From: Segatella copri
Lineage (GTDB): Bacteria > Bacteroidota > Bacteroidia > Bacteroidales > Bacteroidaceae
Assembly: GCF_009494395.1 (NCBI RefSeq)
Contig: NZ_VZCB01000018.1
Coordinates: 1-64,000 of the forward strand
DNA: 64,000 bases
Direction: 5' to 3'
In this document: piece by piece, positions 1-9,500 of the stretch
Layout of the letters: every line of letters begins with the position of its first letter
Numbering within the stretch: the first letter of the stretch is position 1
The notes under the pieces: generated by a model
What the model saw: the letters and a program-made list of their open reading frames with translations, nothing else
The model's database searches: none
Told to the model about the DNA's origin: nothing
Position numbers and translations under genes: made by a program

Positions 1-1
1 C

Positions 2-25
2 CTGCCCCCTATCTCATGGGGGCAG
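2..25. terminator. Hairpin at window edge
   Basis: The arms CTGCCCCC and GGGGGCAG form a perfect 8-bp stem over an 8-nt loop. It probably ends a gene lying outside the window; the T-run on either side is weak. Confidence 0.45.
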
Positions 26-60
26 TATCAGTTTTGAAAACGGACATTAAAATACAAGAA

Positions 61-101
61 CTCCGCCCTAAACAACCTTGAAAAGGGGAGTTAGGGCGGA
101 G
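61..101 (-). terminator. Terminator-like hairpin after the hexosaminidase gene
   Basis: CTCCGCCCTAA and TTAGGGCGGAG form a perfect 11-bp stem. The loop holds a smaller CCTT/AAGG hairpin. It lies just downstream of the hexosaminidase stop codon, and the trailing T-tract on the minus strand is interrupted. Confidence 0.6.
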
Positions 102-114
102 CTATCTACATATA

Positions 115-1746
115 TCACTTTTTCTCTTCCAGATGCTTCTTCACGGCATCCTCGATATCAGCCTTGTAATTCAAGCCGTAGAGACGGTAGAGATCCTGCA
201 TGTGGAGCATTCTTGGGAAGAAGTTCTCCAGGTTGCGCTTATCCTTGGCAGTCCACTGAACCTCTGAAAGGGCGGCAAGTCTTGGCAACAGCTCCCACTC
301 CATCTTCTCGGCATCCTTTACCCACTCGGTCCAGATACAACCCTCGGCACCGATGATGTTCTGCTGCTCGGCAGGAGTCAACTTATCAGAGCAAGGATCC
401 AGATCATATACCCGCTGGATGCTAGGAATACCCTCTATCTTGTTGATGCGAGGATTGCTGAAATAGAAATTCGAAATAGAAGCCACGATGGTTAGATGAC
501 CTTCACGGGCAGAACGGATGCTGGCATTCACACTGGTCCAACCGCAAACGGTGATGTCCTTGGATGGAGTTCCTTCCAGAATCTCATCCCAACCCATCAT
601 CTTTCTGCCACGGTTTCTGATCTGCTTCTCTATCTCACCCATAAACCAGGTCTGGAGCTGCTCCTCCTTGCAGTGCTTAGGAAGTTCCTGGATGCCGAGC
701 TCTGCAATCTTCTTCTGGCAGTTCTCGCAAACCTTCCAACGGTTCTTTGGGCACTCGTCGCCACCAATATGAATATACTCTGAAGGGAAAATATCCATGA
801 TTTCATCCATCACGTCCTTGGCAAACTGGAGGGTCTGAGCCTTGCCGGCACACAATACATCCTCGAAAACACCAAAACGGGTAGCTACCTCGTAAGGACC
901 ACCGGTACAGCCCAACTCCGGATAAGATGCCAGGGCTGCCAGCATGTGACCCGGCATATCCACCTCCGGAATCACGGTGATGTATCGGTCGGCAGCATAC
1001 TTCACGATTTCGCGAGCTTCCTCCTGGGTATAATAACCAGATACGGGAACGCCATCAAACTCGTTCTTGTTGGTTGGCAGGATGGTCTCCTTGCGCTTGG
1101 AACCGATCTGGGTAAGCATCGGATACTTCTTGATTTCAAGACGCCAGCCCTGATCCTCGGTAAGATGCCAGTGGAAATAATTGATGTTGTGCATCGCAAA
1201 GACATCAATCAACTTCTTAAGATAAGGTACGCTGAAATAATGACGGCCCACATCAATCATGAATGCACGATAAGCAAAGCGGGGAGCATCGGTAACCTCG
1301 GCAGCAGGAAGAGAAACGCTCTTCACATTCCTGGTGATAGGCAATGCCTTCATCACACTCTGGATGCCATAGAAGATACCTACATGAGAGGTGGCTGAAA
1401 TGGTGATGCCATTCTTGTTGACCACTAGAGAATAAGCTTCAGATTTAGTATCGCCAGCATTCAGCGCCAGACGGATCTGGCCCTTCGCCTGCTTGTCGGT
1501 AGTCTTTACCTCGATACCGGTTACCTCCTTGATATGAGATGCCAGAAACTCGGCATCCTTCTTCTGCTTCTCATCTCCAGCAGCATAATAGATTGTAGTT
1601 TTGGCTGTGATGCGGAAAGGAGCGCTACTCATCTCCTTGACTTGCTGAGGCAATGGAACAATCTGCCAACTGCCCATGTTCACATCCTTGGCTGATAATG
1701 AAAGGCTAGCCAAAAAAGCCATAGTTAGAATGATTCTTCGTATCAT
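115..1746 (-). CDS. Beta-N-acetylhexosaminidase, glycoside hydrolase family 20
   Basis: Exported exo-enzyme that removes terminal GlcNAc/GalNAc from glycans by substrate-assisted catalysis. Residues 1-19 are a signal peptide. An N-terminal GH20b-like domain (about 25-150) precedes the TIM barrel (about 155-500). The catalytic Asp-Glu pair is visible as HIGGDE (D330, E331), and FHWHLTEDQGW (about 191-201) is the usual family motif. The length of 543 residues is normal for Bacteroidales members. The gene follows the TonB-receptor gene by 137 bp and has its own promoter-like box, so it is probably a separate unit. The likely location is periplasm or outer membrane. There is no polysaccharide-utilisation partner next to it, so the natural substrate (host mucin, chitobiose or peptidoglycan) cannot be inferred. 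Confidence 0.93.
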   Translation of the reverse strand: MIRRIILTMAFLASLSLSAKDVNMGSWQIVPLPQQVKEMSSAPFRITAKTTIYYAAGDEKQKKDAEFLASHIKEVTGIEVKTTDKQAKGQIRLALNAGDTKSEAYSLVVNKNGITISATSHVGIFYGIQSVMKALPITRNVKSVSLPAAEVTDAPRFAYRAFMIDVGRHYFSVPYLKKLIDVFAMHNINYFHWHLTEDQGWRLEIKKYPMLTQIGSKRKETILPTNKNEFDGVPVSGYYTQEEAREIVKYAADRYITVIPEVDMPGHMLAALASYPELGCTGGPYEVATRFGVFEDVLCAGKAQTLQFAKDVMDEIMDIFPSEYIHIGGDECPKNRWKVCENCQKKIAELGIQELPKHCKEEQLQTWFMGEIEKQIRNRGRKMMGWDEILEGTPSKDITVCGWTSVNASIRSAREGHLTIVASISNFYFSNPRINKIEGIPSIQRVYDLDPCSDKLTPAEQQNIIGAEGCIWTEWVKDAEKMEWELLPRLAALSEVQWTAKDKRNLENFFPRMLHMQDLYRLYGLNYKADIEDAVKKHLEEKK

Positions 1747-1776
1747 AATTTTGAATGAATAGGTTTTAAATCACTG

Positions 1777-1784
1777 CAAAATTA
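1777..1784 (-). promoter_or_regulatory. TAnnTTTG -7 box for the hexosaminidase gene
   Basis: TAATTTTG on the minus strand matches the Bacteroidetes -7 element, 31 bp before the start codon. No clear -33 element is visible. Confidence 0.4.
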
Positions 1785-1883
1785 CGATTTTATACCGAAA
1801 GTACGGCATAATTTGAAGAAAAGCATCCTTCACTATGGCTTTTTTAACCTATTTTGGGTCTGGAAACTGCCAGATGGCGGTTT

Positions 1884-4058
1884 CTAGAAGAGATTCACGA
1901 TGCGGTCGATGTCAACCGAAAGTCCCACTGAGAAGGTGCGACCGGTGGTCATCGCCGAACTCCAATAATACTTCTCTGGTGTATAATCGAAGAGATTATC
2001 TACCGTGAAGTTCAGATTGACGGCATCCAGGAATCGCTGCTGAAGCGTGAACTTCCACAACTGATAACTGCTGTCATGCTTCTCGATGTTCGTATCTGGA
2101 GAGGACAGGTATCTGCCTGACAGAGCGGCATTGATGCGATAGAACGAACAGAGCTGGCGATCGTAGTCGAGACGCCAGGTGGCGGTATGAGGACGAGGCT
2201 GGGAGAACTGGGAATCTACACTTCTGCCACCCACATGGAGATAGCTGTAGTCGAGTTTCACACCTAAACCCATATCCGAACGGTACTGGGCACTGAAGTC
2301 GATGCCGCTCACCTCTACTCCATCCTCGTTGCAATAACGGGAAGCCACATCCGGCTGACCGGTTCCCGGGGTATAATCGGCATAATCCTCGGTAGTGATG
2401 CGCTTATCATACTTATTATAATAGCCCATGAGGGTAAGACTATACTGACCGGTCAAGAAACCTGCATTCTTCACCCTGCCGGTATGCTCCAGCGCCAGGT
2501 TGAAGTTGTCGCTCTTCTCTGGCTTCAGATCCGGATTGCCGTAAATCATCTGCATGCCCGCCATATCAAAGTTCATATACATCTCCTTCAAGGTTGGGGC
2601 ACGGAATCCGCCGGCATAGTTGGCACGGATGGAAAAGCCCTTCCACTTGGTCATCAGAGCCAGACGACCGGTAGTGGCATGCTGGCTGGATGCAGAGAAG
2701 TAATCATGACGAAAACTTGCCACGATGTTCAACCACTGCAAAGGATTGTAATCGAACTGGGCAAAGGCATCGTATGAGTTCTGAGTCTTGGAACCATTGT
2801 TGGCAAACTGATAGGTGGTGAGATAATCGTTCAGGAAATCAGCACCTGCCGTCAATGTGTTCTTGCCGAAGATATGGGAATAGAGGGCACGGACGGTGTT
2901 CTGACGGTTGGTATAATCGTGATCGTGAGTGCGCTCATTATTCACAAATCGGGTCTTGTCATACTGGTCGAAGCCGTATGAAATCTCCAGATTATCATTC
3001 TCCGAGAGATTCATCACCGTCTTCAGTCCGGCAGAATAATCCTTATAGTGGTCATCGTAGTTGTTTCGATTGCTAATACGGTCGAAATAGCCGCCACGAC
3101 CTATCAGCTTCACCTTGTTAGAGAGCTTGTAGGTAAGTCGCTCCTTCACATTGAAGGTCTCGCCACCATAGATATGGAGGATGTTGGATTCTGTATCGAA
3201 AGGACTGGTAAGCTGAACCTCATCCGATGTGGTGCGCTGGATGCTGGTCTGCGAATTCCACTTTCCGGCATTGAAGCTGAAGCTTCCGCCGTGGCGCCAC
3301 TCCTTGTTGAAGTCGTTGTAGCGGGTGTTGACATTGGCAGTCCAAGGCTCACTGTTTTCACGGGAGATGATGTTGATGACTCCGGCTACGGCACTGGCGC
3401 CATAGAGTGCCGAAGCAGCACCTTTCACAATCTCGATACGACCCACATTATCCAAGTTCAATCTGCTGTAATCTACGTTATCCATGGTTTCACCAGCCAA
3501 TCGCTCGCCATCTACGAGGAAGAGTACGGCGTTTCCACCGAAACCATTCATATTGAGAGAAGTCTCCTGATTCATGGCATAGCCGAATTCCAGACCCGGC
3601 ATCTGCTCGGTGAGGAGGTCCTGGATATTGGTAGCATCAGCTATCTTGATATCATTGGCAGTAATCAGACGGGTTACCACAGGAGCATCCTTCAAAGCCT
3701 TCGGAGTTCGGGTAGCGGTAACCACCACCTGATCGAGGGCTGTAGCATCCGGTTGAAGACGAAGGACATGCTGATCGCCTTTTCTCTCATCCGCTTTCAG
3801 TACGAAAGTCTGAGTCTGATAGCCCACAAAGCTCACCTTCACTCTCACCGCTCCCTCCTTGCTGTAAGGAATGCGGAAATATCCGTCTTCATCAGTGGTT
3901 ACTCCTCCCTTGGCATTCACCATCTGGACGGTAGCACCCACCAGAGGTGCGCCCGAATCATCGAGCACTTTACCCACGATATCTCCCTGGGTTTCAGCTT
4001 TCAGATTCAGGCACAATCCGCAAAGGATCAGGAATAGTGCGAATATCTTTTGTTTCAT
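1884..4058 (-). CDS. TonB-dependent outer-membrane receptor, HmuR-type haem/siderophore uptake
   Basis: Outer-membrane receptor that imports a ligand using TonB energy. Residues 1-21 are a signal peptide, about 22-105 a carboxypeptidase-like regulatory beta-sandwich, then a TonB-box-like segment (DQVVVTATRTP), a plug domain (about 120-235) and a 22-strand barrel to the C-terminus. The length of 724 residues suits haem or siderophore receptors and is much shorter than SusC proteins. It is the last gene of the minus-strand run that starts with a CobN-like chelatase and includes ExbB-like and DUF2149 genes. That gene set is the hmu haem-acquisition locus of Bacteroidales, so haem is the likely ligand. 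The substrate is inferred from context, not from seen ligand residues. It starts 35 bp after the calycin-like lipoprotein gene. Confidence 0.85.
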   Translation of the reverse strand: MKQKIFALFLILCGLCLNLKAETQGDIVGKVLDDSGAPLVGATVQMVNAKGGVTTDEDGYFRIPYSKEGAVRVKVSFVGYQTQTFVLKADERKGDQHVLRLQPDATALDQVVVTATRTPKALKDAPVVTRLITANDIKIADATNIQDLLTEQMPGLEFGYAMNQETSLNMNGFGGNAVLFLVDGERLAGETMDNVDYSRLNLDNVGRIEIVKGAASALYGASAVAGVINIISRENSEPWTANVNTRYNDFNKEWRHGGSFSFNAGKWNSQTSIQRTTSDEVQLTSPFDTESNILHIYGGETFNVKERLTYKLSNKVKLIGRGGYFDRISNRNNYDDHYKDYSAGLKTVMNLSENDNLEISYGFDQYDKTRFVNNERTHDHDYTNRQNTVRALYSHIFGKNTLTAGADFLNDYLTTYQFANNGSKTQNSYDAFAQFDYNPLQWLNIVASFRHDYFSASSQHATTGRLALMTKWKGFSIRANYAGGFRAPTLKEMYMNFDMAGMQMIYGNPDLKPEKSDNFNLALEHTGRVKNAGFLTGQYSLTLMGYYNKYDKRITTEDYADYTPGTGQPDVASRYCNEDGVEVSGIDFSAQYRSDMGLGVKLDYSYLHVGGRSVDSQFSQPRPHTATWRLDYDRQLCSFYRINAALSGRYLSSPDTNIEKHDSSYQLWKFTLQQRFLDAVNLNFTVDNLFDYTPEKYYWSSAMTTGRTFSVGLSVDIDRIVNLF

Positions 4059-4093
4059 CGAATTATATCAAAGTTTATCCTGAAACAATCCTT

Positions 4094-4576
4094 TTATTTT
4101 GTACAAACAAACTTACCAATCATTGGCATAGGCATCTTGCCATACTGCACAGAATAGTTGACAGTCAGCGTTTTGTCCTTCAAAGTACCCTGCAAGGTTG
4201 CAGTGTAGTTCTTCTCTGCACCATTCACGGTAACTGTACCGGCATAGCTTTCCTGAGAGAAAGCATAAGCACCGTTAGAACCGGAAACCTTCACAGCAGG
4301 AACCTCCAGAGCAGGAAGAGCCATCATGCCCTCGCCGCAAGCTGGCAATGTAACCTTGACGGTAGCATCATCAACAGCCTCAATCTTCAAAGTAACATTA
4401 TCGTATGTAGAAGCCTGACCCATTACGGTCATATCCAGAGAGCTGGTGTATGAACCGGCAATCTCCTTGGCAGCTACCACAGTATCATTATCATCATCAC
4501 TGCTGCAAGAGTTGAATGCTACACACATAGAAACCAAAGCCAACATCATGGCCATCATTGTCTTAAACTTTTTCAT
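4094..4576 (-). CDS. Calycin-like lipoprotein next to the haem receptor
   Basis: A 160-residue lipoprotein: hydrophobic signal, lipobox FNSC with Cys24, then an Asp-rich spacer, a common surface-export context in Bacteroidetes. The remainder (about 35-160) is all beta and resembles the calycin-like family that accompanies TonB receptors in this phylum. It occupies the place that HmuY, the haemophore, takes in Porphyromonas, although the fold assignment here is calycin-like rather than HmuY. Met is frequent in the mature part (MGQ, GMMALP, MPMPM). Met axial ligation is known for some Prevotella HmuY proteins, so haem binding is plausible but inferred. It is encoded between the palindrome array and the receptor gene. 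Confidence 0.7.
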   Translation of the reverse strand: MKKFKTMMAMMLALVSMCVAFNSCSSDDDNDTVVAAKEIAGSYTSSLDMTVMGQASTYDNVTLKIEAVDDATVKVTLPACGEGMMALPALEVPAVKVSGSNGAYAFSQESYAGTVTVNGAEKNYTATLQGTLKDKTLTVNYSVQYGKMPMPMIGKFVCTK

Positions 4577-4628
4577 TTTTCTTTATTTTTCTTTTAGTTA
4601 CAATATTATTTATTCTAGTTCTGTTTAA

Positions 4629-4733
4629 GGGGATTTGCAATCCCCGTTCCCTGTTTGAGGGGATTTGCAATCCCCGCCAGTTCAAGGGGATTTGTAATCC
4701 CCGCTTCCCAGTTTAAGGGGATTTGCAATCCCC
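4629..4733. repeat. Four tandem REP-like palindromes
   Basis: Four copies of GGGGATTTGCAATCCCC (third copy TGTAA) start at 4629, 4659, 4686 and 4717. Each is a perfect GGGGATT/AATCCCC hairpin with a 3-nt loop. Short spacers share CAGTTTAA-like sequence before each copy. The block lies between the DUF2149 and lipoprotein genes, inside the hmu transcript. It could be a REP-type mobile repeat or an mRNA stabiliser/partial terminator. Confidence 0.85.
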
Positions 4734-4735
4734 GT

Positions 4736-5080
4736 TTATTTATCTTCCGGAACATAGATGATTTCGCCATTCTCCAGCTGGTAAGCGATGCCCACCTTCT
4801 TTCCCTTGTTGCCAGATTTATTGCTCTGGTCTTCCGAAGGAGTATAGCGATTGATCTTCTGTCCATCCTTGGTAATGATTTCCATATTCTCCTTACCAGG
4901 GTTCTTCACCATCGTGAAGTTATCCTTGCTGAACATTTCCGTCATATTATAGCGCGAAACAAGGGCTACCATCAGGGCGAGGGCAAATACCATCGCCACA
5001 TCGAAGAGGTTGCTCACTACGCTCATCGGATCATCATCCTCGCCATCATGCGAGAGACGACTTCTACGTCTTTGTCTCAT
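4736..5080 (-). CDS. DUF2149 protein (HmuV-like)
   Basis: A 114-residue protein with one membrane segment at about 24-42 and a C-terminal soluble part, the layout of an ExbD-like partner. It belongs to DUF2149, which is regularly encoded beside a MotA/TolQ/ExbB protein and a CobN-like chelatase in Bacteroidales hmu loci. It probably forms an ion-driven complex with the ExbB-like protein encoded just upstream, energising the chelatase or receptor; this role is inferred from context. The stop codon abuts the palindrome array. The start is chosen after the TTCACTC repeat that fills the 35-bp gap to the previous gene. Confidence 0.8.
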   Translation of the reverse strand: MRQRRRSRLSHDGEDDDPMSVVSNLFDVAMVFALALMVALVSRYNMTEMFSKDNFTMVKNPGKENMEIITKDGQKINRYTPSEDQSNKSGNKGKKVGIAYQLENGEIIYVPEDK

Positions 5081-5082
5081 AA

Positions 5083-5128
5083 ATTATTACTATTGAATTC
5101 TTCACTCTTCGTTATTCACTCTTCACTT
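5083..5128. repeat. TTCACTC-type intergenic repeat, copy 1
   Basis: About 46 bp reading ATTATTACTATTGAATTC followed by TTCACTCTTCG and TTCACTC units. It is nearly identical to 6489-6534. On the minus strand it supplies the last codons and the TGA stop (GAA GAG TGA) of the ExbB-like gene. Confidence 0.8.
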
Positions 5129-5706
5129 ACAAGGTCTGCCATAAACTCGAGGTTGCTCATATCCTCGGTGTACCAGCGGTTCTTGGTCTGCTTGGTTACA
5201 AAACCGATGGCTGCAGAGAACAATCCCACAACGGTGGTAGCGAAAGCCACCTGCATATTGTAAGCCATCGAAGCAATATCGCCGGTAGAAAGACCAACCA
5301 GGGCTGGACCCATCGGAATCAAGGTACCCATCAAACCGAGCATCGGACCCATCTTCAGGAGTGTAGAAGGAAGAGAAAGATCCTTCTCAACAAACTGGGC
5401 ATACTGGTCGAGGATGCGGTTCACCTGCGCCTTGCTCTGGCGGTTGTCCACGAGTTTCTTCATATAGGAAACGATGACAGCCTGCTTGTTCTTTGGCAAG
5501 CGATCGCCCAGGGTATCGATGTTTTCGAGCGTCAGAGTGTTCATCTGTTCACGAATCTCCGCACCCGACTTGCGCTTTACAAGATACTGTCCGAAGAAAC
5601 CTCCGAGGAGCAGCAAGGCTCTGAGGAAGAAGAAAATCAACAAAATAATCACAGGAACCAGCATGCCTGTGGAAATCCAAAACAATACGTCTGATATGTA
5701 ATTCAT
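5116..5706 (-). CDS. MotA/TolQ/ExbB-type proton channel (HmuU-like)
   Basis: A 196-residue inner-membrane protein of the MotA/TolQ/ExbB channel family. A first membrane helix lies at about 10-32, a cytoplasmic loop follows, and two further helices sit at about 112-140 and 150-172. The conserved family core (GPMLGLMGTLIPMGPAL, then FATTVVGLFSAAIGF) is visible. Such proteins couple the proton gradient to work done by a partner, here probably DUF2149. The start codon overlaps the stop of the preceding membrane-protein gene by one base (TAATG), so the two are translationally coupled. The last three codons come from the TTCACTC repeat. Confidence 0.88.
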   Translation of the reverse strand: MNYISDVLFWISTGMLVPVIILLIFFFLRALLLLGGFFGQYLVKRKSGAEIREQMNTLTLENIDTLGDRLPKNKQAVIVSYMKKLVDNRQSKAQVNRILDQYAQFVEKDLSLPSTLLKMGPMLGLMGTLIPMGPALVGLSTGDIASMAYNMQVAFATTVVGLFSAAIGFVTKQTKNRWYTEDMSNLEFMADLVSEE

Positions 5707-6395
5707 TATACTCTATATTTTTTAATTTGATAATTGTAAATTGCCCATCCGATAGCCATTCCTACGATGACGATGGCGATGACACCGAGAAGCGAGAGGG
5801 CATCGAAACTGTTGAAACCTGCCACGGCTGTCCTGCCATTCACCGTACCGATGATGCCCATCAATCCGAGCAGCACCTCTACCAGGAAAAGCAGTTCCAA
5901 GCGGATTGGCCGCTCCGGCAAGAGCCATCTCAAACCGTAGGTGAATACCGGAGTCAAGACCAGCAGCACTACGGCAAGCACCCATGCCACTACCTGGAAC
6001 GATACGCCGGGAAGCAGGAAGATGGTCATCACCAGAACACTGAACAGCACTGGGAAAACCAGCAACCCTGGGAAGTACTTCAGGAAGATGAAGAACACCC
6101 ATTTGCGGCGGCTCACATGTTCTGAAGTCTTCAGATCTACGTGGTGCACACAGAAAAGCATCGTGAGTGCCACGTCGATACTCAGCAGCACCGCCATATC
6201 GAGCATCAGCTTCTGGTCAGCTATCCAGGCCGCAATCTGCGTCTTCGACTGCTCGATGGCGAATGGCCAGGTCATTCCCACGAAGAAGGCTACGAGCACC
6301 GAGATAATCATAATCTCCTTCACTCCGTGGAAGGTCTGCTTCAGCACAAAACTGAAGCAAACCAATATCATCATTACTAAAACTAATGTCTCCAT
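5706..6395 (-). CDS. Multi-pass membrane protein of the hmu operon (HmuT-like)
   Basis: A 229-residue, very hydrophobic protein with about six or seven membrane segments spread over its full length and no soluble domain. I do not recognise a catalytic motif. Its position between the CobN-like gene and the ExbB-like gene matches the membrane protein found at this place in hmuYRSTUV-type loci. It may be a permease for the chelatase substrate or product, or a membrane scaffold. The function is inferred only from gene order. Overlap of its stop with the next start indicates coupled expression. Confidence 0.7.
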   Translation of the reverse strand: METLVLVMMILVCFSFVLKQTFHGVKEIMIISVLVAFFVGMTWPFAIEQSKTQIAAWIADQKLMLDMAVLLSIDVALTMLFCVHHVDLKTSEHVSRRKWVFFIFLKYFPGLLVFPVLFSVLVMTIFLLPGVSFQVVAWVLAVVLLVLTPVFTYGLRWLLPERPIRLELLFLVEVLLGLMGIIGTVNGRTAVAGFNSFDALSLLGVIAIVIVGMAIGWAIYNYQIKKYRV

Positions 6396-6401
6396 TTCTT
6401 G

Positions 6402-6534
6402 AAAGTGAAGAACGAAGAGGGAAGAGTGAAGAATTCAATTGTCTTTATTCTTCATCTACCTCAATATTTCCTCACCTTTTTTTTATTTATTATTACTATT
6501 GAATTCTTCACTCTTCGTTCTTCACTCTTCACTC
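6402..6534. repeat. TTCACTC-type repeats, copies 2 (inverted) and 3
   Basis: 6402-6440 carries the inverted form (GTGAAGAACGAAGAG and so on to GAATTCAAT) and 6489-6534 the direct form. Together they make a large imperfect inverted repeat between the chelatase gene and the membrane-protein gene. The direct copy again encodes the end (Ser-Glu-Glu-stop) of the upstream protein. Confidence 0.75.
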
Positions 6535-9500
6535 TGACTCCGTCTCCGTCGAATCAGGATAGCCAACATCACGAATGCTACGATGACGATGACACCTACA
6601 ACAATGCCGCTCACCACAGTGGTGGTCTTCTGAGCATCCTCACTCAGCGTCTCCTTCTTCATTACCATACCCTTGTCACTGCTGTTCTTCGCAGCCTCAG
6701 CATCACGGATCTGCTCTACATTCTGCTGATATTCCTTGGCAGAAGCAGCATCGGTCTTGCTGGCGATATAGTTGCGGAGCTTGGCATTGTCGCAGACAAA
6801 ACCGGAGCATGAAGGCTTATACTTGTTCACGGTCTCGGTATGAAGCTTGGCGATGTCCTTGAGCTGCTGAGGAGTAGCCTTCCACATTCCCTTGCGGGCA
6901 CTCTCCATCATCACGGCGGTCATCTCCATCAACGCTGCCGGATTCTGCTTGTCGAAGAACTCCTTGGTTCCGAGATTGTACTTGTCCTTGACATATACAT
7001 TATAGATCTCGTCCCACATCTCCTTGTCGATAGCCTTTGGCTTCATCACATTCCAACCGTAGGTATTGGTTACGATTTCGGCGAATGTGCTGGCACTGCT
7101 GGCTCCACCCTTCATCTTCTCCTTGATATAGGCTGGATTGAAGATGGTGGTTCTGCCCTCGATACCGATAGCCTCCTTCACCTCCTGCATTCTCATATTG
7201 CTATGGTTGCGATAGTCGGCGAGATAAGCATCCGGATCCTTACCGGTTACGTTGCGCACTGCGAGGTTCATACCTCCCATGAATTCATATACATGGTCGA
7301 GACTCAAGGCGCCCCAAGTGTTGCTCTGTCGTGGCTGAACCACCACATCGGTACGGGTCAGCGCTGCCTCGAAAGCAGCCTTGCGAACGGTCTCCCAGTT
7401 CTTCTCATCACCGTAGAAGGCACCCATATTGTTCATATAAACCTCGGCAATCTGACTCTCCTTATCCCAGCGGTCGCCTGCGGTTACCATCTCCTGGATA
7501 CCGGTGCCATAGTTGCCGTTTACGCCACCAAAGACACGATACATACTAACCTCGCGTGCCTCCTTTGGCGACATACCCTTCTCTACGAGCACTCTTTCGG
7601 ATTCGGTAACACCGGCTTTCACCAGGTTGTCATACTTATCCCCCTTGGCATTTGCCGCCATCTCTATCGCCTTGTTGATGAGGAAGAGACGGGATGCTGC
7701 CAGGTCGCGGAGCTGACCGGAAGTCTGAACCACGACATCGATGCGAGGACGGCCCAACTGCTTGGATGGGATAAGACGCAGATCGGTAACACGACCAAAG
7801 GCATCTCTTACCGGTTCAACACCGAGCATATAGAGAATCTGGGCGATGGTAGCACCCTCTGTTTCGATAAACTCGCTACTCCAGAGCGTATAGCTCACCT
7901 TACGAGGATATTCACCCTTATGTCGTTCGCAATACATCTTGATGGTATTGTCGCAAAGTTCCTTCGCCTTCTCCCAGGCATCCTCCGAAGGTGTATTCTC
8001 CACATTGATGGAGAATAGATTTCTACCGGTAGGCAGAGTGTTCGGATTCACAATCAGATCACCACCAGGAGATGGAGCGGTAAAGCCGCCATTCAGGGCA
8101 TTCATCAGAGAAGACATCTCGTTGAGCGGACTCTGACGGAGCGCCTCCGAATACTTGCCCACATTTTGCAAGGCATGCTCTACGGTAGTAATCGCCTGAG
8201 CCAGATGAATCTGCTGACGGGTATATTTTGGTGCTTTCGACATCATCATACCCTTATCTTTAGAAGATTTTTGAGACGCCTTGCCGGCTTTCGCCATCTT
8301 TGCCTTCTTCAAATCCTCCTGATACCATTTCTGACCCTTTTTGATGGCTTCCATCATCTTGTCTGGGAAGCGACCGGTCTGTTCCATCTTCTCAAAAGCC
8401 TCACGACTCATCTGCGGAACCTTCTTCTTATGAGAAACCTTGGCAGCACGGAGTTCGCTTACCGTACGGTGGTCCACTCTCTTCGGCTTCGCCTCCTTCG
8501 CTCCACCCATCTGGTCTGCCATCTGCATCATCATCTGGATAGGATCCGGAGCAGCCTGCATCGCCTCTACCTTACGGGCCATCTGGAGTTCGGCAGGAGT
8601 GATTCCTACATAACGGCAGATGTATTCATCAGAAACCGAGGCTGAACCCAGAAGCTGGGTCACGGTATTACGTGCCTTGCTCAGATAGAGACGGTCGAAA
8701 AGCTGCTTGTGCTTCTCCACACCCTCCTGGGCACGACCTTTCAGCTTATCTACTGCCAGCATTCCGTAGGCAATAGGATCTGTAGCCATCGCATAGACAC
8801 TGGTGCGGACATCATCGTTATCGTATGGCACACCCAGAGTATAGAGCTTGCCGGTAATCTTCTCGTTTGCCAACTCTTCCGCAAAGTTCTCTACTCTCGC
8901 AATTTCATCGGCAGTATAAGGCTTGTTCATCTGCTTGGCATCGAGCCCCAGTTCACGGGCGATTCCCATCTTCACGGTCAGCGCCTTCACCTTGAGCGAC
9001 TGTTCGGCAGATGCCTTCTTCTCGTATGACTGGATGGCATCGCTCAACTGCTTATAGGTCTGTCGCAACTCGCTCTCCTTGAAAGGAGGAGTGAGATAGC
9101 TCTGGGTCTGGGCATAGGTGCGGCGCTTGGCAATCATTGCCTCGCCCACATTGCCGATGGTATATATATAAAGATGTGGAACCACACCAATCAATCGGTC
9201 ACTCCAGTCGTTGCTGCCGAGTGCCACCTGCTTTCTCGGAGTATATTCCAGCGAACCGTGGGTTCCGAAATGGATGAGTGCATCGGCACTGAAACCATAA
9301 CGTGCCCAGAGATAAGAGGCAACATAAGTGTAAGGTGGTGCCTGGTCGGTGCCATGCACAATCTTGAAGGAATCGCCTCCCACGCCTGCCATCACCTGTG
9401 GAAGCAGAGCCACATTGCCAAACTGCAGTCTTGCCACCGCCAACTTACCATCATCGGTAGCCATATATTTGCCAGGGAAGGAACCATAGAGCTGGTTCAT

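Noticed and set aside
4615..4866. Minus-strand frame running through the palindrome array
   Set aside because: Its apparent repeated peptide (NPLKQGTGIA-like) comes only from translating the REP-like palindromes, and it overlaps the DUF2149 gene out of frame.
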